A stretch of 64,000 nucleotides of DNA from Acidimicrobiia bacterium (lineage in GTDB: Bacteria; Actinomycetota; Acidimicrobiia; Acidimicrobiales; Bin134). Positions 1 to 6,505 of this stretch are shown here, one piece after another. Within the stretch, counting starts at the first letter, position 1; each line of letters opens with the position of its first letter. The stretch lies in assembly GCA_022826705.1 (NCBI GenBank), contig JAJDUJ010000027.1:417880-481879 (forward strand), read 5' to 3'. The notes beneath the pieces are model-generated. The model saw only the letters and a program-made list of their open reading frames with translations. It made no database searches and was not told the origin of the DNA. Position numbers and translations under genes: made by a program.

Positions 1-1070
1 AAGATGGCCGGGCCTACCTGTGCGACGCCGACGACAACGAACTGCCCGGTACTGAAATGGGCGACGGTCGAGCGGTTCGATTCAGAACTCCGGACGGGAC
101 CACCGTTATCGACGATGTAGTCCGCGGCGAGGTGGCGGTGGACCACGCCCAACTGGGCGACTTCGTGATCTGGCGTTCCGACGGCTCGTCCACCTTCGTG
201 CTGGCCAACGCGGTGGACGATGCCGACATGGCCATCACCCATGCCATCCGGGGCGAAGACCTGCTGTCGAGCACCCCCCGGGCTGTGCTGGTTGCCGAAG
301 CGCTGGGAGCAACCCCACCCACCTACGCCCATCTGCCCCTGTTGGTGAACGAGCAGCGCAAAAAGCTGTCCAAACGCCGTGATGACGTGTCATTGGAGAG
401 CTACCGGAAGCGGGGATTCCTGGCCGAGGCAATGGCCAACTACCTGGCCCTTCTGGGCTGGGGCCCACGCGACGGGGTGGAGATCCGCCCAATGGCCGAG
501 ATCATCGAGCAATTCCGGCTGGAAGACGTGAACAAAGCGCCAGCATTCTTCGATATCGCCAAGCTGGAGCACTTCAACGGGGTGTACATACGCGAGTTCG
601 ACCCAGCGACATTCCTAGCCGCCCTCGAACCCCACCTGACCGGCGACGATGTTCCCTGGCCCCCCGACCGCTATCGCCCCGAAGTGATCGCCGCCATGGC
701 CCCGCTAGTCCAAGAGAAGCTCCGCACCCTCGACGGCATCATCCCCCAAGTGGATTGGCTCTTCCTCGAAGAGCCCATCATCGACGGGCAGTCGTGGGAT
801 AAGGCCGTCGTTCGTGGCAAAGCCACCCCCGAAATCCTCGACGCCACCATCGCCGCCCTCACCGACTGCCCCTGGGATCCCGAAACCGTCAAAGACGCCG
901 TCTTCGCCGCTGGCGAGGCCCACGGCGTCAACCGCTCCAAGTCCCAGGCCCCCGTCCGAGTAGCCGTCACCGGCCGCTCCGTAGGCCCCCCACTCTTCGA
1001 GCCCATGGTGCACCACCTAACCCGCCAGGAAGTCCTCCAACGCCTCCAAACCGCCCGCTCCCGCCTCTAA
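1..1070 (+). CDS. gltX: Glutamyl-tRNA synthetase, C-terminal part (5' end outside window)
   Basis: Charges tRNA-Glu with glutamate in the cytoplasm; in lineages without GlnRS the same enzyme also misacylates tRNA-Gln for the GatCAB amidotransferase. The reading frame is open from base 3, before the first ATG at 57, and begins with GRAYLCDA, so the gene enters from the left edge and the HIGH motif is missing here. The KMSKS-type loop is KLSKRRDD, about 100 residues into the partial protein, followed by the typical ESYRKRGFLAEAMANYLALLGW segment (split here as ESYRKRGFL and AMANYLALLGW) and the helical anticodon-binding domain. A tRNA-Gln gene follows 46 bases downstream, which fits a non-discriminating enzyme. 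Identification is firm. Confidence 0.96.
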   Translation, partial: DGRAYLCDADDNELPGTEMGDGRAVRFRTPDGTTVIDDVVRGEVAVDHAQLGDFVIWRSDGSSTFVLANAVDDADMAITHAIRGEDLLSSTPRAVLVAEALGATPPTYAHLPLLVNEQRKKLSKRRDDVSLESYRKRGFLAEAMANYLALLGWGPRDGVEIRPMAEIIEQFRLEDVNKAPAFFDIAKLEHFNGVYIREFDPATFLAALEPHLTGDDVPWPPDRYRPEVIAAMAPLVQEKLRTLDGIIPQVDWLFLEEPIIDGQSWDKAVVRGKATPEILDATIAALTDCPWDPETVKDAVFAAGEAHGVNRSKSQAPVRVAVTGRSVGPPLFEPMVHHLTRQEVLQRLQTARSRL

Positions 1071-1074
1071 AGCG

Positions 1075-1105
1075 TTGCCCCTCCGCCGGGATAGGGGAGT
1101 ACACT
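1075..1105 (+). promoter_or_regulatory. Candidate promoter of tRNA-Gln
   Basis: TTGCCC at 1075-1080 and TACACT at 1100-1105 resemble -35 and -10 boxes, although the 19-base spacer is long. The -10 box ends 11 bases before the mature tRNA 5' end. Inference only. Confidence 0.4.
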
Positions 1106-1116
1106 GGCCGCTGCTT

Positions 1117-1191
1117 TCGGGAGTGGTGTAATTGGCAACACACCGGGTTCTGGTCCCGATATTGGGGGTTCGAGTCCTCCCTCCCGAGCCA
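1117..1191 (+). tRNA. tRNA-Gln (anticodon CTG)
   Basis: The acceptor stem TCGGGAG pairs with CTCCCGA at 1181-1187, followed by discriminator G and an encoded CCA at 1189-1191. The D arm is GTGT/ACAC, the anticodon loop is TTCTGGT (anticodon CTG, codon CAG), and the T arm GGGGG-TTCGAGT-CCTCC closes with one G-T pair. The outer anticodon-stem pair is a C-A mismatch. It lies directly downstream of gltX. Confidence 0.95.
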
Positions 1192-1208
1192 ACTAACCTG
1201 CCCGCATC

Positions 1209-1571
1209 CTGATTTCGTTTGATATTGATGGCACTTTGGAGTGTGGGGATCCGCCGGGGCCGATTTTGTTGGAGGCTATGCGGCAGGCCAAGGCCAGGGG
1301 ATATGTGATCGGCAGCGGGTCTGACCGGGTGCGTTCTGACCAGCAGCGGCTGTGGGACATCCACGGGATCGACGTGGACTTTGTGGGGGGCAAGCACCAT
1401 TTGGACGAGGTGCGGAACCAGTTTGAGGCCAGCCGCTACATCCACATCGGCGATACCGATGTCGATCGGTACTACGCCGAGGCGGCCGGATTCGAGTTCC
1501 TTCACGTGGAGGAACTCGACGGCGTTTCCAGCGCTTTGGCCGGCGCGGACTTCTTCGACTGGCTGGGCTAG
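1209..1571 (+). CDS. HAD-superfamily phosphatase-like protein with probable non-canonical start
   Basis: A small HAD-type hydrolase of about 120 residues; the substrate is unknown. Motif I, FDIDGTLECGD, carries the nucleophile and acid/base aspartates, and HIGDTDVDRYYA near residue 80 is the acidic motif IV. The first ATG/GTG/TTG in frame (TTG 1236) lies inside motif I and would delete both catalytic aspartates. The frame is closed upstream by TAA at 1194, so the true start must be among CTG 1209, ATT 1212 or ATC 1206; CTG is chosen here. The gene begins only 17 bases after the tRNA-Gln CCA end, so its mRNA may be released by tRNA 3' processing. It ends tail-to-tail with the cysteine desulfurase, sharing 4 bases. 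Confidence 0.72.
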   Translation: MISFDIDGTLECGDPPGPILLEAMRQAKARGYVIGSGSDRVRSDQQRLWDIHGIDVDFVGGKHHLDEVRNQFEASRYIHIGDTDVDRYYAEAAGFEFLHVEELDGVSSALAGADFFDWLG

Positions 1572-2704
1572 GCCCGCAGTTTGCGTAGCTCTGCTAGAGA
1601 CTCTTGTAGCGCCTGAGCAGCGGCTTCCACGTCTTTGTCGGTTGTCGACCAACCCACCGAAAGGCGCAGCGAGTGGTGGGCGTCGACTCCCATGGCCTCG
1701 AGCACTGGGGACGGCTCGAGCGACTCGGAGGCGCATGAGCTGCCGGAGTGGGCGGCAACGCCAGCCCGGTCCAGGGCAATGAGCACCGCTTGGGGCTCGA
1801 CATCGCTGATTCCCAGACACACCAGGTGGGGTAAGCGCTGAGTGGGGTGGCCGTACTCCACGACGCCCTCGATGCTCTGAGCCAGGTCGCGCAGCTTGTC
1901 GGTTTGGGTTTGGGCCCGGCTGGCCTCCTGCTCCAAGCCGCCGTCCTCCAGCGCCGCGCACGCCGCTCCAAATCCGGCGATGGCGGCGCCATTCTCCAGT
2001 CCTGCTCGTCGAGCCCGCTCCTGGTCGCCTCCTTCCAACAGAGGCACCAGGCGCAACCCGCGGCGCACCAGCAGGGCTCCGATGCCCGGTGGCCCGCCGA
2101 ACTTGTGGGCGCTGATCGACATCAAGTCTGCGCCGATCTCGACAAAGTCGATGTGGACTCTTCCGGCGGCCGCGGCGGCGTCCACGTGGATCAGCGCATC
2201 TGGCGACCGCTCCCGGCAGGCGGCCACCACTTCGGCGACTGGCTGCACCGTCCCCACCTCGTGGTTGGCCCACTGGCAGTGGACCACCCCGGTGTCGGCC
2301 CCGACGGCCGCCGCCATCTCCGCGGGGTCTACCCGACCGGTGCTGTCAACTCCGACCACGGTGGCCCCGTGGTCACCAGCTTCGAGTCGCTCGACTGACA
2401 GCCGCACCGCAGAATGCTCCACCGCGCTGAGCACATGGTGGGCACCGCGGTGCGACGCCCCCCGCACTGCGGCGGCGATGGACTCGGTCGCCCCGCTGGT
2501 GAAGACCACTTCCCGCGAGCGGGCGCCGAAGCAGTCGGCCACCTGCTGGCGGGCCTGTTCGATCTCGTAGCGGGCGGCAAGCGCCTCGGCGTGCATCCGG
2601 GAGGGGTCGCCGTGGCCGGCGGTCCACCACTGATTCATGGCCGCCAGCGCCTCCGGCCGGATGGGTGAGGTGGAGGCGTGGTCGAGATAGTGGCGACCGG
2701 TCAC
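1568..2704 (-). CDS. Cysteine desulfurase (NifS/IscS family)
   Basis: A PLP enzyme that converts cysteine to alanine and passes a persulfide to Fe-S, thio-tRNA or cofactor assembly. The N-terminus reads YLDHASTSPIRPEAL, SGATES is the PLP phosphate region, SAHKFGGPPGIGALL carries the Schiff-base lysine, and SGSSCASESLEPSPVL near residue 325 holds the persulfide cysteine. At 378 residues the length is normal. The start is GTG at 2704; it is overlapped by the TGA of an upstream 12-codon mini-ORF. It is divergent from the Mrp gene, itself a candidate Fe-S carrier, so a shared role in iron-sulfur assembly is plausible. Which sulfur pathway it serves cannot be told from the sequence. Confidence 0.93.
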   Translation of the reverse strand: MTGRHYLDHASTSPIRPEALAAMNQWWTAGHGDPSRMHAEALAARYEIEQARQQVADCFGARSREVVFTSGATESIAAAVRGASHRGAHHVLSAVEHSAVRLSVERLEAGDHGATVVGVDSTGRVDPAEMAAAVGADTGVVHCQWANHEVGTVQPVAEVVAACRERSPDALIHVDAAAAAGRVHIDFVEIGADLMSISAHKFGGPPGIGALLVRRGLRLVPLLEGGDQERARRAGLENGAAIAGFGAACAALEDGGLEQEASRAQTQTDKLRDLAQSIEGVVEYGHPTQRLPHLVCLGISDVEPQAVLIALDRAGVAAHSGSSCASESLEPSPVLEAMGVDAHHSLRLSVGWSTTDKDVEAAAQALQESLAELRKLRA

Positions 2705-2739
2705 GGCACTGGAATTGGGTATCGCACCGGGATGGTCAC
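2701..2739 (-). CDS. Leader mini-ORF overlapping the cysteine desulfurase start
   Basis: Twelve codons (MTIPVRYPIPVP) starting with GTG; the stop TGA overlaps the desulfurase GTG as GTGA. The 11-base string GTGCCGTGACC occurs both at the mini-ORF start and at the gene start, 35 bases apart, so the initiation region looks duplicated. Peptide similarity to the gene's N-terminus is limited to the first two residues. Translation is inferred, not shown. Confidence 0.4.
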   Translation of the reverse strand: MTIPVRYPIPVP

Positions 2740-2766
2740 GGCACAGGGATTTCTGAGTCGATGCCG

Positions 2767-2773
2767 TAATCTA
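2767..2773. promoter_or_regulatory. Overlapping divergent -10 elements (desulfurase / Mrp)
   Basis: On the plus strand TAATCT (2767-2772) lies 6 bases before the Mrp ATG, the spacing of a leaderless promoter. On the minus strand TAGATT (2768-2773) reads towards the cysteine desulfurase. The symmetric string thus supplies a -10 box to both genes. Confidence 0.5.
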
Positions 2774-2778
2774 CCGGC

Positions 2779-3621
2779 ATGGCTGCCGCAGGCGACACCC
2801 CCCAACCGCCGCCCCGGACCATCCCCTTCACTGATCCAACGTCCACGACACGGGTGATGCTGATCGCCTCGGGCAAGGGAGGTGTCGGAAAGTCGTCGGT
2901 CACCGTGAACCTGGGAGTGGCATTGGCCGCGGCGGGGCATCGCACTGCGGTGGTGGATGCCGACGTTTGGGGTTTCTCCGTCCCCCGGATGTTGGGCATC
3001 GACCAAGAGCCGCAAATGGTCGGCGAGATGATCGCTCCTCCTGAAGCCCACGGCGTGCGATGCATCTCCATGGGATTCTTCGCCGAAGAAAACCAAGCGG
3101 TGATCTGGCGGGGACCCATGCTCCACAAGGCGCTGGAGCAGTTTCTCACCGATGTGGCCTGGGATAATCCCGACTTCCTGCTGGTGGACCTGCCGCCAGG
3201 CACAGGGGACATATCCATCTCATTGGCCCAATTCCTGCCCCGCTCTGAAGTCTACGTGGTGACCACCCCCCAACCAGCCGCTCAGCGGGTGGCTCAGCGG
3301 GCCGCATATATGGCCGAGAAGGTCAATCTCACCGTGCGCGGGGTGATCGAGAACATGAGCTGGTTCACTGGCGACGACGGCAAGCGGTATGAGTTGTTCG
3401 GCGCGGGGGGAGGCCAAGAACTGGCCGACCAACTTGAAGTGCCCTTGATCGGGCAGGTGCCGCTGATTCCTGCCCTGCGGGAGGGGGCCGACGAAGGCCG
3501 ACCCATCACAGCAGAGGCCCCAGACTCAGAAGCCGGCCGGGCGTTCGCGGCCATGGCTGCCCACCTGGTGGACAACCCCCCTCCCCGGCGCATCTACAGC
3601 CCAGAACTCAAGATCAACTAG
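2779..3621 (+). CDS. mrp: Mrp/NBP35-type P-loop ATPase, Fe-S cluster carrier family
   Basis: A cytoplasmic ParA/MinD-like ATPase of the ApbC/Nbp35 family, which binds and transfers iron-sulfur clusters. The deviant Walker A is SGKGGVGKSS at about residue 33, followed by VVDADVWGFSVPRMLG and by LLVDLPPGTGD, all family hallmarks. At 280 residues it lacks the N-terminal DUF59 domain, and the usual CPxC pair after ENMS is replaced by ENMSWFTGDDGKRYELFG, as in mycobacterial homologues. The start ATG 2779 is 6 bases after TAATCT, suggesting a leaderless message. DUF3107 follows 22 bases later. Cluster binding without the CPxC motif is uncertain. Confidence 0.88.
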   Translation: MAAAGDTPQPPPRTIPFTDPTSTTRVMLIASGKGGVGKSSVTVNLGVALAAAGHRTAVVDADVWGFSVPRMLGIDQEPQMVGEMIAPPEAHGVRCISMGFFAEENQAVIWRGPMLHKALEQFLTDVAWDNPDFLLVDLPPGTGDISISLAQFLPRSEVYVVTTPQPAAQRVAQRAAYMAEKVNLTVRGVIENMSWFTGDDGKRYELFGAGGGQELADQLEVPLIGQVPLIPALREGADEGRPITAEAPDSEAGRAFAAMAAHLVDNPPPRRIYSPELKIN

Positions 3622-3626
3622 TTCGA

Positions 3627-3647
3627 GTGCAAGGAGTCAATCAATGA
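3627..3647 (+). CDS. Possible six-codon leader ORF before DUF3107
   Basis: GTG-initiated MQGVNQ whose TGA overlaps the DUF3107 ATG as ATGA. It also contains the AAGGAG ribosome-binding site of that gene. There is no similarity to the DUF3107 N-terminus, so it may be chance. Confidence 0.2.
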   Translation: MQGVNQ

Positions 3648-3874
3648 ACGTCCGTATCGGCGTGATCCGCAGTCAAAAGGAGATCGAGGTGGAGATGGAC
3701 CCCGACTCCGATTTGGAGTCGGTGAAGAAGGCCATCACCACGGGTCTGGCATCGGGCGAGATGCTGTGGCTCACCGACAGTCGGGGCCGCGAGGTGGGCG
3801 TGCCGGCGGCCAGCGTGGCGTACGTGGAGCTCGATCCCTCATCGGCCAGTCGGTCCATCGGCTTCGGGGGCTGA
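3644..3874 (+). CDS. DUF3107 family protein
   Basis: A 76-residue protein of the actinobacterial DUF3107 family, function unknown. It shows the family pattern: an N-terminal MNVRIGVIRSQKEIEVEMD strand region, a central helix DLESVKKAITTGLASG, then LTDSRGREVGVPAASVAYVELD and the terminal RSIGFGG. An AAGGAG Shine-Dalgarno sequence at 3631-3636 precedes the ATG at 3644. It lies between mrp and the PdtaS-like kinase gene; the latter appears to have its own promoter. Family assignment is confident, a role is not. Confidence 0.88.
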   Translation: MNVRIGVIRSQKEIEVEMDPDSDLESVKKAITTGLASGEMLWLTDSRGREVGVPAASVAYVELDPSSASRSIGFGG

Positions 3875-3888
3875 TTCGCCCCGGGCCG

Positions 3889-3894
3889 TAGACT
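3889..3894 (+). promoter_or_regulatory. -10 box of leaderless pdtaS-like transcript
   Basis: TAGACT followed by exactly 6 bases and the ATG at 3901, the arrangement TANNNT-N6-ATG typical of leaderless actinobacterial messages. Confidence 0.5.
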
Positions 3895-3900
3895 CAGGCA

Positions 3901-5391
3901 ATGGCGAGCCTGGAGGAATTGACCCCCGGTCTGGCCAAGTCGCGCTTGAACCATCTCCAGCGGCTCATGCGCACCTGGGCGCCGCTGGCTGACATCTCGT
4001 TCGCCGATCTGCTGCTGTACGTGCCCGCCGGTCCAACCGACAGCAGCCCGGCGGGCTATGCCATCGCGGGGCAGATCCGGCCCACCACGGCCCGGTCGAT
4101 CCATCGCAACAATCTGGTGGGGGAGGAATTCACCCCCGAGCAGCGTCCGCTGGTGGATGTGGCCTATCGGGAGGGGCGGATCACCGACGGGGGGCGCATC
4201 GGCCACGCCGACCAGCCCCGAGTCCGCACGCTGACCGTGCCGGTGAACTGCCATGGCGAGGTGGTGGCGGTGATGGCCCGGGAGTTCGATCCCGACACCC
4301 AGCGCGATCCCGGCGAACTGGAGATGAGCTACTTCAAAGTGTTCCGGCGGCTGGCGGCCATGATCGCCGAGGGGGAGTACCCATTCCCGGTGGACGACAT
4401 CGAGACTGAGGAATCACCCCGGGTGGGCGACGGGCTGATGCTGCTCGACGCCTCGGGCCGAGTTCAGCTCATCTCACCCAACGCGGCCTCGGCACTGCAC
4501 CGCATCGGCCTCCACAGCGATGTCGAAGGCCGCCGGCTGGTGGAGATCGGCCTGGAGCAGCGGGCTATCCGGGCCGCGTTCGCCTCCCGCCTGCCCCAGA
4601 CCGAGGAGATCCAGCACGGAGATCGGGGCACAGTAGTGCTGCGCTGCCTGCCGCTCATCGGCAGTGGAGAGTTAACCGGAGCGCTGGTGCTGATGCGGGA
4701 TATCTCCGAGTTGCGCCGCCGAGACCGCCTGCTGATGTCCAAAGACGCCACCATTGCCGAGATTCACCACCGGGTGAAGAACAACCTGCAAACGGTGTCC
4801 TCTCTACTGCGCCTCCAAGGGCGCCGAGCCATTGCCACCGAAGCTCGGGACGCCATCGAGGAGTCGGTGAGGCGCATCCGGGCCATCGCCATCGTCCACG
4901 AGATCTTGTCGCGCGACGCCAGCGGCGACGTGCCGTTCGTGGAGATCGTGCGGTCGCTGGTGCGGATGGTGGAAGAGGGCCTGACCGGTCCCGACCGCCC
5001 GGTGGAGTTCAAGGTGACCGGCGATGCCGGAGAGCTGGCTGCCGACGTGGCCACCCCTCTGGCCGTGGTGCTCAACGAGTGCCTGCAAAACGTGATGGAC
5101 CACGCCTACCCCGAGCCGCCCGGCGGACAGGTTCGGATCGAGCTGGACAACGACGGCGATCGTGTGCAGGTACGGGTGACCGACGACGGGGTAGGACTGC
5201 CCCCGGGTTTCGATGTGGACAGCGCTGATGGTCTGGGAATTGCCATCGTCAGGAATCTGGTGAGCGCCGATCTGCGGGGCAGCATCACCATGAGCAAAGG
5301 CGAAGGGGATCCATCCCGCCCGGGGACGGTGGTGGAGGTGGCGATACCCCTGCTGGGATCGGCACCTAGACCGACTGCTGGGCCAAGATGA
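3901..5391 (+). CDS. pdtaS: Sensor histidine kinase, PdtaS type
   Basis: A soluble HWE/HisKA_2-class sensor kinase that phosphorylates an ANTAR-type response regulator such as PdtaR. Residues 1-150 form a GAF-like sensor, 170-280 a PAS-like domain (LMLLDASGRVQLISPNAAS), then the phosphoacceptor box EIHHRVKNNLQTVSSLLRLQ (His near residue 287) and an HATPase_c domain with NECLQNVMDHA and TDDGVGLPPGF. No membrane segment is seen. The length of 496 residues matches the mycobacterial protein. Its 3' end overlaps the convergent whiB gene by 26 bases. No response regulator is adjacent. The PdtaS name rests on domain order; family identity is strong. Confidence 0.87.
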   Translation: MASLEELTPGLAKSRLNHLQRLMRTWAPLADISFADLLLYVPAGPTDSSPAGYAIAGQIRPTTARSIHRNNLVGEEFTPEQRPLVDVAYREGRITDGGRIGHADQPRVRTLTVPVNCHGEVVAVMAREFDPDTQRDPGELEMSYFKVFRRLAAMIAEGEYPFPVDDIETEESPRVGDGLMLLDASGRVQLISPNAASALHRIGLHSDVEGRRLVEIGLEQRAIRAAFASRLPQTEEIQHGDRGTVVLRCLPLIGSGELTGALVLMRDISELRRRDRLLMSKDATIAEIHHRVKNNLQTVSSLLRLQGRRAIATEARDAIEESVRRIRAIAIVHEILSRDASGDVPFVEIVRSLVRMVEEGLTGPDRPVEFKVTGDAGELAADVATPLAVVLNECLQNVMDHAYPEPPGGQVRIELDNDGDRVQVRVTDDGVGLPPGFDVDSADGLGIAIVRNLVSADLRGSITMSKGEGDPSRPGTVVEVAIPLLGSAPRPTAGPR

Positions 5392-5683
5392 TGGACTTCT
5401 CGCGCTGTTCGGCCACCCAGCGGCGGCGCAAGTGGCGGCGCTCCTCCTCAGAGGTGCCGCCCCAGACACCGGAGTCCTGGTTGGTGGCCAGGGCGAACTC
5501 CAAGCAGTCGGCCTGTGAGGCGCATGCTTCGCACACAACCTTGGCTGACTCGATCTGCTCAAGGGCCAATCCCGTGCTCCCTACTGGGAAGAACAGGTCG
5601 GGATCTGTGTCGCGGCATGCCGCTTGGCAGCGCCAGTCATCGGCAACGTTTTCTAGGTTTTCCATCAAGCTTTTGGTAATCAC
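5366..5683 (-). CDS. WhiB-family iron-sulfur transcriptional regulator
   Basis: Wbl proteins bind a redox- or NO-sensitive 4Fe-4S cluster and partner with the principal sigma factor; they are restricted to Actinobacteria and their phages. The cluster ligands are visible as CQAACRD, CEACASQADC, and the turn GVWGGTSEEERR is diagnostic, followed by a basic C-terminus. GTG 5683 is chosen because TATCCT lies 9 bases upstream, as in a leaderless promoter; ATG 5665, giving 99 residues, is the alternative. The gene overlaps the end of the PdtaS-like gene on the other strand. The sub-class cannot be assigned. Confidence 0.93.
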   Translation of the reverse strand: MITKSLMENLENVADDWRCQAACRDTDPDLFFPVGSTGLALEQIESAKVVCEACASQADCLEFALATNQDSGVWGGTSEEERRHLRRRWVAEQREKSIILAQQSV

Positions 5684-5730
5684 GCGGGGACAAGGATAGG
5701 GGTGGTCTACTGGTGTGGCAAGAGGGGCTG

Positions 5731-5787
5731 ATGGTGAAAGTGTTGATTGCTGATAATCGTGTTGCCCTTGTGAGGATGGTGCTATGA
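5731..5787 (+). CDS. Echo leader ORF before the GDPD gene
   Basis: Encodes MVKVLIADNRVALVRMVL (or starts at GTG 5734, which has GAGGGG 6 bases before it). The TGA overlaps the GDPD ATG as ATGA. The peptide MKVLIADNRVALV resembles the gene's own N-terminus MRVIAHRGASVV (Lys/Arg-Val-(Leu)-Ile-Ala-x-Arg). Coupled reinitiation is inferred. Confidence 0.5.
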   Translation: MVKVLIADNRVALVRMVL

Positions 5788-6494
5788 GGGTGATTGCCCA
5801 TCGCGGGGCGTCGGTTGTGGAGCGCGAGAACACCCTGGAGGCGTTTCGCGAGGCGGTGCGGCAGCATGCCGACGGAATCGAACTCGACGTGAGGCGGACA
5901 GCCAACGACGTGCTAGTTGTGCACCACGATGCCCACCTGCCTGACGGCCGGGCCATCATCGAACTCCATGACGATGAACTGCCCGACTGGGTGCCGACGC
6001 TGGCCGAGGTCATGGACGTGTGCCGGGCCCCGGCCTCCGAGCGGGAGTTTGTGATCAACATCGAGATCAAGAGCGCGCCCAACGATCCCGACTACGACGC
6101 CGAGCACCAAGTGTCGGCCGCGGTAGCCGGGCTGGTGCTCGGGTGGGGGATAGGAGAGCACCGCGGAGAGGTGATCGTCTCATCGTTCGACATGGAGGCC
6201 CTCGACCGCATCAGGGCAATTGATCCCGCCATCCCCACGGCCTATCTGACCTTTGAGGTGCTGGCCCCCGAGCTACTAGTGGGCCGAGTAGTGGCCGCCG
6301 GTCACACCGCTATCCATCCCTACTTCGCCTCAACCAGCAAAGCCCTCGTGGACACCGCCCATGCCGCCGGCGTCGAAGTCAACGTGTGGACCGTGAACGA
6401 CCCAGACCAAATCGCCCAACTCGCCGCCATCGGTGCCGATGCCGTAATCACCGACGTCCCCGACGTGGCCCGGGAGGTGTTGGGCTCGGTCTAG
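5784..6494 (+). CDS. Glycerophosphodiester phosphodiesterase
   Basis: Hydrolyses glycerophosphodiesters to glycerol-3-phosphate and an alcohol. The protein starts MRVIAHRGASVVERENTLEA, with the catalytic His-Arg of HRG and the ENT(L/A)EAF signature, then GIELDVRRTAND with the metal-binding Glu-Asp and VVHHDAHL with the second catalytic histidine. INIEIKS and the C-terminal NVWTVND complete the TIM-barrel pattern. At 236 residues it is a single domain without signal peptide, hence cytoplasmic. It is preceded by an overlapping mini-ORF and is convergent with the CopC-CopD gene, 11 bases apart. Family assignment is confident; the natural diester is unknown. Confidence 0.93.
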   Translation: MRVIAHRGASVVERENTLEAFREAVRQHADGIELDVRRTANDVLVVHHDAHLPDGRAIIELHDDELPDWVPTLAEVMDVCRAPASEREFVINIEIKSAPNDPDYDAEHQVSAAVAGLVLGWGIGEHRGEVIVSSFDMEALDRIRAIDPAIPTAYLTFEVLAPELLVGRVVAAGHTAIHPYFASTSKALVDTAHAAGVEVNVWTVNDPDQIAQLAAIGADAVITDVPDVAREVLGSV

Positions 6495-6505
6495 CCAATC
6501 CATCG

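Noticed and set aside
1017-2273. 418-codon minus-strand frame covering the tRNA-Gln gene
   Set aside because: It runs through a tRNA, the HAD gene and the desulfurase gene in a wrong frame, with no family-like sequence.
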